Shown: positions 57,706 to 64,000 of the stretch, piece after piece | Numbering within the stretch: the first letter of the stretch is position 1 | Layout of the letters: each line of letters starts with the position of its first letter | DNA from: Diphasiastrum complanatum | Lineage: Eukaryota > Streptophyta > Lycopodiopsida > Lycopodiales > Lycopodiaceae | NCBI GenBank assembly: GCA_029204225.1 | Contig: CM055102.1 | Coordinates: 51,082,626 to 51,146,625 of the forward strand | Direction of reading: 5' to 3' | DNA length: 64,000 nucleotides | Translations under genes and position numbers: made by a program | The notes under the pieces: generated by a model | What the model saw: only the letters and a program-made list of their open reading frames with translations | Told to the model about the DNA's origin: nothing | Databases searched by the model: none

Positions 57706-59494
57706 TGTCATAAAACGTGGGGATGATTGGCAGCGGAAGCTAGAAGCTTTGAGCGTAGGTGTGTAGGATAAGAAATGCAATAGTTAGTAGCAAAAATAGT
57801 CAGCATGAATCATTCATACAGAGTGCACAAATGAACAATGCAGTAGTGAGACAAAAAATTGTACTTTGATTAATATCAACAGCGAGTACAATTCTTGAAG
57901 TGATTGCTTCAGCTTGATTGTTGAGCGTAATTGAGCTAGCTATAGATAATTCTGATGATAATGGAAAAACCTTACTTAGCTTGATTCAATTAGTAATATA
58001 TATCTACAAGTGTCTTCAAAAATATCTTACAAGCATTGAATGTTATTTACGCCAATCTTTGTATATGTACAAAGTAGGTAACTGCCCTTGGGATATTCAG
58101 TTGTCCAGCTATTTTTAGGGTTCATAATAAGTTGGCAACGTCGGCTTGCCACTGTTGCAAAAAAAACCCAAAAAATCCGAAAAACCCAAAGGTAGGCCTA
58201 AAATAAATTTCAAGGCATTCTGGTCACTTTGTCGCATTTTTCCCAAAGGTGCAAAAAATATGAAGAAGATGAAAAAGGCGAAGGTGCCTTAAAAATATTT
58301 TAAGAGAAAAACGAAGATTGCAAAAAATGCGAAGGTCCAAAATATGTAGTTGGCCTTCGGCTATTTTCGGGATGCTCATTACTTGATCGATTATTAAGGC
58401 TGAGCAAGAGGGTTGCTTGGATGTTCCATGCATCCTTAGCAGTCTGAGCAGCACGTACGTGGCTAATTTGAGTATCCTTGATGTTGAGGGTGATTTATGG
58501 CAAATGCTTTGCCATCTCTCAGTCTGATGGCTACGTCACCTTCTGGTTTGAGCTCTGTGCCATCAACTATGTCCCATAGTTCTTTGGCTAGTAGTATGAC
58601 CCTCAAATTTCCAGAGATGGTAGTTGTCTCCATTGAGTTTGTCAATGAGAGATGAACTAGAATATGGATTCATTTTGGTTGAATGAGATCGTTGATAGAA
58701 ACAACAAAATCAAAATATTGTTGGTTGTGTGCATGTTAAAAAGACGTCTTGATTAGAAACAAGACTGATAATCCGTAGTAGAAATGTAGATTATTGAAAT
58801 GCCCGCTCTGATACCATGTCATAAAACATGGGGATGACTAGCAGTGGAAGCTCGAAGCTTTGAGCGTAGCGTGTAGGATCAGAAATGCAATAGTTAGCAA
58901 CAAAAATATTCAAGATGAATCATTCATACAAAGTGCACAAATGAACAATACATTAGTGAGATAGAAAATTGCACTCTGATTAATATTAATAGTGAGTACA
59001 ATTCTTGAAGTAATTACTTCAGCTTGATTGTTGAGCATAATTATGCTGGCTACAGATAATTCCGATAATAATGGAAAAATCTTACTTAGCTTGATTCAAC
59101 AAGTAATATATATTTACAAGTGTCTTCAAGAATATATTACAAGCATTGAATATTATTTGCGTCAGTCTTTGTATATGTACAAAGTAGGTAACCACCCTTG
59201 GGATATTCAGATGTCTAGCTGTTTTTAGGATTGATGATAAGTTGGCGATGTCGGTCTGCCACTATTGCGAAAAACCCGAAAAATTGAAGGTAGGCCTGAA
59301 ATAGATTTCAAGGCATTCTGGTCATTTTGTCGCATTTTTCTCGAAGGTGCAAAAAATGCGAAAAATGCGAAGGGGCTTAAAAATATTTTAAGAGAAAAAT
59401 GAAGATTGCGAAAAATGCGAAGGTCCGAAATATGTAATCGGCCTTCGGCTATTTTTAGGATGCTCATTACTTGAATGATTGTTAAGGCTGAGCA
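57706..59494 (-). mobile_element. LTR-gag stub-LTR copia derivative (TRIM/LARD-like)
   Basis: Two direct repeats, 58817-59494 (5' LTR on minus, about 678 bp) and 57706-58406 (3' LTR, about 701 bp), both TGCTCAGCC ... TTATGACA. Between them are only 410 bp: primer-binding site TGGTATCAGAGC at 58816-58805 and a gag N-terminus. It inserted into a Ty3 element. Flanking pentamers (GAAGG left, TTAGA right) do not match, so the insertion site has been altered or a boundary is slightly off. Confidence 0.85.
58407..58672 (-). pseudogene. Copia gag N-terminal stub
   Basis: Minus strand: NSMETTTISGNLRVILLAKE, LWDIVDGTELKPEGDVA, then, after a short frame change, HVRAAQTAKDAWNIQATL. This is the UBN2-type gag start (usual form: VLLAKELWDVVDGTE). 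Coding ends exactly at the 3' LTR, so a single internal deletion removed the rest of gag and all of pol. Confidence 0.8.
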
Positions 59495-61650
59495 TTAGAA
59501 TCTAATAACAGGAATGTCCACGGAACTTGATGCGGACCACATATAATCTTCAGGTGGACTAGATGAACCAGGGTGATGACCCTATGACAGTGGAAGAGAT
59601 TGAGCAGGAAGCCAATCCAGATGTTCCATGCCTCATGAATGTTTTAGTGGTCAGGATAGTGGACACGACTCCACCAGTGATTTTGTCAAAATCGGCTTGC
59701 CAAGGGTATCAATTTCCTAATACTTCTCTTATTGTAATGCGAGGACAGTGGTAGAGATGTTCAAGTTCTATTTGACACTGGGTCCTCTCATAATGTGTTG
59801 AATTCAGCTTTGGTACTGAAGTTAGTTGTAAATACTCAACCATCCTAGTACTAGTATACAATGGAAATGGCTGTTGAAAAGGGTACAAAGATTTGGGATA
59901 AGAGGGTTGTGGGCATTCCACTAACTGTACAAAGTTACATAGAAGAGTTGGATTTTGAGATAACACGGCTTGCGCGGTTTGATGTGGTGTTGTTGGCACA
60001 CGAGGGACGTGCCTCCTGGACCGCTTGTTTCATCTGCGCAGTTGCATAGGATCCATTGTGAGTACATGTGTGTTTGCTTTCTACTTGATATGTCTACTGA
60101 TACTAATCAGAGTAGCATGCGGTGTGTGCAAACGAGTACTATTGCCAATTTGGATCAAGAGATTAGGAGAGAGTTTTCAGATGTGTTCATAGATGATCTT
60201 GCATCTATTTTATCTCCTAAGAAGAATGTTGAACATAAAATTTAATTAATACTCAGATCATGTCATGTCAATAGATTTCCTTATAGAATGAGTCTTAAGG
60301 AGGAAGAGGAAGTGAGATGGATGGTTGATGATTATCTAACCAAGGGGCAGATATGATCTAGTTACTCCCCTTTTGCCTCTCCGATCATTCTTGTAAAAAA
60401 GAAGGATGGATCATGTTGTATGTGTGTGGATTATTGAGGTTTGAACAAGATAACGGTTAAACATCGATATCGTATGCCACGTAAAGATGATTTGCTTGAT
60501 GCCTTGTCAAGTGGCACTGTTATCAGTAAAATAGACCTTAAGAGTGGATACCATCATGTTAGAGTTCGTAAAGAGGATGTACACAAGACTGCCTTCAAAA
60601 CTCGGTTCGGTCACTATGAGTATCTTGTGATGCCATTTGGATTGACTAATGCCCTAGCTACATTCATGATGATGATGAATGATGTGCTCAGACCGTATAT
60701 GGGTAAGTCTGTCATAAACTTTGTTGATGACATTTTGACTTACAATGCAGGTGAGGTCAGACATATGGCTCACCTTAGGACTATGTTGTCTACTTTGAGG
60801 GAGAACACTTTGTTTGCCAATAGTAAAAAAATAGTAAAAAAAAAGTGAATTGTTTCAAAAAGAGATTGAGTATCTTGGTCATATAGTGTCTGTTGATGGA
60901 GTAAGGCCAGATCCTAAGAAGATTGTTGTGATCGTTGTGTGGCCTGTGCTAGCTGATCTGACAGCACCCCATTATTTTCTTGGATTGGCAGTATTCTATA
61001 GAAAATATGGTAAGGGATACTCCTATATTGCAACACCTTTGACTGATTTGACTCAAAAGAATAGATTTGGTGAGTGGACTGAACTACAACAAGCAAGCTT
61101 TGATCAGTTGAAGCAAGCTATTGTTGAGTGCATCACTCTAAAGATTGTAGACCCTCAAAAGCCCTATGTTATAGATACAGATGCAAGTGATATTTTTGTG
61201 GGAGCTGCTCTGATGCAAGAGGGTAGGCCTGTGGCCTTTGAGAGCAAAAAGCTCAACCTTATTTAGAAAAAATTATCCAACTCATGAAAAGGAGTTGTAT
61301 GCCATAGTTCATGCATTAAAGGCATGGAGGCATTATCTGTATGGATCAGAATTTGAGGTATTCATTGATCATGGTACCTTGAGATACATTTGTAAACAGC
61401 CAGACCATAGAGGCCGACAAGCTAGATGGTCTAAGCTCATGCAGAAATTCCTAATGGAGATTCGGTACAAGAAAGGTGCCGAGAATCATGTGGCAGATGC
61501 ACTATCTCGTGTAGTGTATCAGATGTCAATTTTAGTCATTGAAAATGACTTACTTTCTGAGATAATAAAGGCTTAGCAAGAAGATCCTCACTGTAAGAAA
61601 GTGGAATAGGAGGTGAGTCATGGCCATGCAGAGTCTCAAGAGGAGAGCTC
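59495..61650 (+). pseudogene. Ty3/gypsy protease, RT and RNase H remnant
   Basis: Protease motif VLFDTGSSHNVLNSALVL (about 59762-59815). RT: FPYRMSLKEEEEVRWM, SYSPFASPIILVKKKDG, a stop near 60435, KITVKHRYRMPRKDDLLDAL, KIDLKSGYHHVRVRKEDV, TRFGHYEYLVMPFGLTNA and catalytic FVDDILTYN. Connection: EIEYLGHIVSVDGVRPDPKK. RNase H: YVIDTDASDIFVGAALMQEG, PTHEKELYAIVHALKAWRHY, NHVADALSRVVYQ. Several stops and one shift at about 61265. Integrase is absent; the remnant is cut by an LTR at 61699. Confidence 0.92.
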
Positions 61651-61698
61651 TTCTACCTTGGTTGGCACTTATCTTAAGTATTCCATAGAAGATGGAAT

Positions 61699-61897
61699 AT
61701 GTTGGATTTATCTCCTCTACTCTCCTAAATCCTATTTTAATCTGCCTCCATTCTTGTTGCATTTTTACTCATGTTGTCGCACAGTCTGCATATTTACATG
61801 TAAGACTATCTGCATACATACAAGTAAATTCTCACAGGCAAAAAAAAAAAAAGACGAAAAACGCGACACTATGTTTTTACACGTGATTTGTAACAGG
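61699..61897 (+). repeat. Short copia LTR (~200 bp), possibly solo
   Basis: Starts TGTTGGATTTATCTCC and ends ACACGTGATTTGTAACA. It resembles the 174 bp LTR at 27355-27528 in its start and in the GGCAAAAA...GCGACA...GT...TTACAC words. It lies between Ty3 and copia coding remnants. No matching target duplication seen (GAATA left, GGTGA right). Confidence 0.5.
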
Positions 61898-61899
61898 TG

Positions 61900-62583
61900 A
61901 AAATTCATCACTCCTTACAATCCTTAGTCTAATGGCTTAGCCAAGAGGAAGAACCGTACCCTAGTTGAATCAGCCAAATGTATGCTAGCGCATGCATCGC
62001 TGCCCAAGAGATTCTGGGCCGAAGCTGTCTCCACTGCAGCTTACATTCAGAACAAATGATCGACCAAAGCCGTCTCAGACAAGATAGTTCATGAGGTGTG
62101 GATAGGCTCTAAGCCTTCTGTGAAGAACCTAAGAGTGTTTGGATGCGTTGCCTACGTGCAAATCCCAAAAGACACGAGGAAAAAATTGGACTTCCAAGGT
62201 CTCAAGACCATCCTGATTGGATATACTTCATTTGATAATACATACAAGCTATATGATCCTGATACCCAGCAAATCTTGTATAGCCGGGATACAGTCTTTA
62301 TCGAGGATCAGTTCGTTGACATCAAATGCAAGGATATTGCTCCAGGAGAACCTTCATCACCTGCCATTGACATGACTGTCTGAGCTTCAGGCTCAGGCGT
62401 GTCTATTGTTGATCCACTTTTTGATAGCGAATCAGACAAAGACGTTGCTACCCAGCAACAAGTCCCATGAGTGGTTCATCAGTCAAATCCTTTCAAAAGA
62501 TCAAGCCGAGTGCACACACAACCCACAAGGTATACTCCTGAGTCTGTATATCTCTTGATACAGGAACTGACGACAGTCGAAGA
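61900..62583 (+). pseudogene. Copia integrase C-terminal half
   Basis: NGLAKRKNRTLVESAKCMLA (the normal NG-x-AER glutamate is Lys here), FWAEAVSTAAYIQN with a stop at about 62058, then WIGSKPSVKNLRVFGCVAYV, DTRKKLDFQGLKTILIGYTS, LYDPDTQQILYSRDTVF. Further stops follow. Interrupted at 62584 by the LTR of another copia. Confidence 0.88.
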
Positions 62584-63273
62584 TGTGAAGAATTGCAATT
62601 CTAGCTTGATCAAAAACCATGTAGAATAGTGTAAATTGTGTACATAAGTGGGTCCCACACATGTGAGGCCATGATGCCACATGGGAAACCCATCCTAATG
62701 TAGTTTAGGTCAAGTCAAGAGAGTTGGTCATGTCTATTTGGTGGTCATCCCTACTTTATAGGACCTACACCTAAGTTTAAGGTGAAAATTTGACCAACTA
62801 GCTACCTACCAAGCATAACTCTAGGAAATAGACTAGGGTTTCATTTTAGGTCAAGGAGAGTGAGTTAACTTCCTTATTACATGCTGGAAATCCACCTAAC
62901 TTCAAGAAGGAAGTCGAATTTGCTATGTATTCCCTCTCTCCATAGTGAGAAGATAGAAAATTTTTGGAGCTCATTGGCAATCTCAAGCTAGTTCACTATG
63001 TACATTGAGTTTTTGTGATCCAAATGAGACCAAATCAATTTCTACTTGTTTCTCAGGTTGAAGGCCGTACTACAGCCTGTAGTACACACGTGTGGGCTCG
63101 GATTTCAATGTTTATCAATGCTTTTGATTGTTAGTGCTTGTTGTTTGTCAAATTGCCAATCTAGATCAACTTTTTTGTGTCTAGTTTTTTGATAGAGTGT
63201 TAAGCAAGCATTCAATCACTCTTGTGGATATTTTGTAGATCCATTTATGGTCCTAAAGTACAGTACTTTCACA
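62584..63273 (+). repeat. Copia 5' LTR (690 bp)
   Basis: Starts TGTGAAGAATTGCAATTC, ends AGTACTTTCACA. Same family as 46187-46867. Carries paired words such as GTAGTACACACGTGTGGGC near 63080. Confidence 0.88.
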
Positions 63274-64000
63274 TGGTATCAGAGCCAAGTACAAGAGCAT
63301 AAGCCATTGATCTAATGCAAATCCATTTTTAGCAAGTTTTGGTGCTAAAGGCTAGTATTGAGAGGGCAAGCTAGAATCTTGATTTTGGTGAGGAGATTTG
63401 ATCCCAAACTTGGTAGGGGTCCAAATCCGTACTGTCCACATGTGTGGGCACCTCTGAACCTGCATTTAATGCATGGTATTCATTTGATCCAAAAAAATTC
63501 AATTTGTGAGCTATTGGTGTAATTTTTGGTGGAGATCCTAGGATAATCTACCAAGATCATTTGCCATTGATTAGATTTGAATTTGTTTCATGGAATCTAA
63601 TTAATCTAGGCTGAGTTCAAGTCCTATTAAGGTTAAAAACAGGTCTTGAAAGTACACCAAGAAGAAAGAAAGAGATTAAGTCATTTTTTTGGTCCAAAAA
63701 TAGCCAAATTTGGCAAGATTTGATTGTAAGTAGATTTCACATCATCTTATCTTCATTCCAACTTTGTGAGGGAGTGCTAGAACTGAGATTATAAGTCCAT
63801 TTGTTGGATTAGAAATCTAATTTGAGTGAAAAACTACAAGAGAGAGACCTTAGTGAGTTTCTAGAGACAATCAAATCCATTTCTTGGCAAGATTTGTTTG
63901 AAAGTAGTTTTCACTTCATCTTATTTTCATTCTAGCTTTGTGAGGGAGTGATAGAACTGTGATTATAAGTCCATTTGTTGGATTAGAAATCAAATTTGAG
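63274..64000 (+). mobile_element. Primer-binding site and leader of a copia element, cut by the window end
   Basis: TGGTATCAGAGCC at 63274 follows the LTR. The leader parallels 46868-47440 and contains an internal near-duplication: TAGTAGATTTCACATCATCTTAT...TTGTGAGGGAGTG...GATTATAAGTCCATTTG at about 63728-63815 recurs at about 63900-63985. Coding sequence would lie beyond the window. Confidence 0.8.

Overview
This is nuclear DNA of a land plant. It holds one intact multi-exon gene, an AUX1/LAX auxin influx carrier on the minus strand. Around it lie nested, decayed Ty1/copia and Ty3/gypsy retrotransposons, dinucleotide microsatellites and AT-rich spacers. The auxin carrier, the TGGTATCAGAGC primer-binding sites (plant initiator-Met tRNA type) and a chromodomain Ty3 element all point to a plant. 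The high retroelement load suggests a large genome. The carrier is recognisable but departs from the angiosperm consensus in one membrane segment, so a non-flowering lineage is possible; the species cannot be named from the sequence.

Layout. 1-7100: no recognisable gene; (CT)n, (CA)n and (TA)n arrays, an imperfect 0.3 kb direct duplication, a composite minisatellite block (5070-6420) and a fold-back element (6440-6757). 7124-13274: four divergent/convergent coding remnants (A minus, B plus, C minus, D plus) with plausible splice sites but isolated stops or frameshifts. They match no family I can name with confidence and form the best candidate here for an undescribed, probably transposon-like, system. 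13270-18202: a solo copia LTR, unassigned sequence and a scrambled copia fragment. 18337-22655: a complete-ended non-autonomous copia element with 650 bp LTRs and a CCCGA target duplication; its reverse transcriptase is replaced by a non-coding module. 22656-33000: at least four broken copia copies in both orientations with further insertions.

34108-39404: the auxin carrier gene, eight exons. All seven junctions obey GT-AG and the spliced frame gives 488 residues. Intron 1 (105 bp) is mostly (CT)n starting at the donor site. Intron 6 is 2.9 kb and rich in microsatellites.

41284-49200: copia gag/protease fragments, one split by a fold-back element related to that at 6.4-6.8 kb; a second gag remnant; and an LTR-gag-LTR deletion derivative next to an RNase H/LTR fragment. 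49411-55405: a Ty3/gypsy chromovirus with 1.05-1.07 kb LTRs, a TGCAT target duplication, protease, RT, RNase H, integrase and chromodomain, but almost no gag. 55406-61650: a second Ty3 element split by a 1.8 kb LTR-gag stub-LTR copia derivative. 61699-64000: a short LTR, a copia integrase remnant, and the 5' LTR and leader of another copia element that runs off the window.

Only the auxin carrier looks functional. All assignments are from reading translations and repeats by eye; no database search was run.
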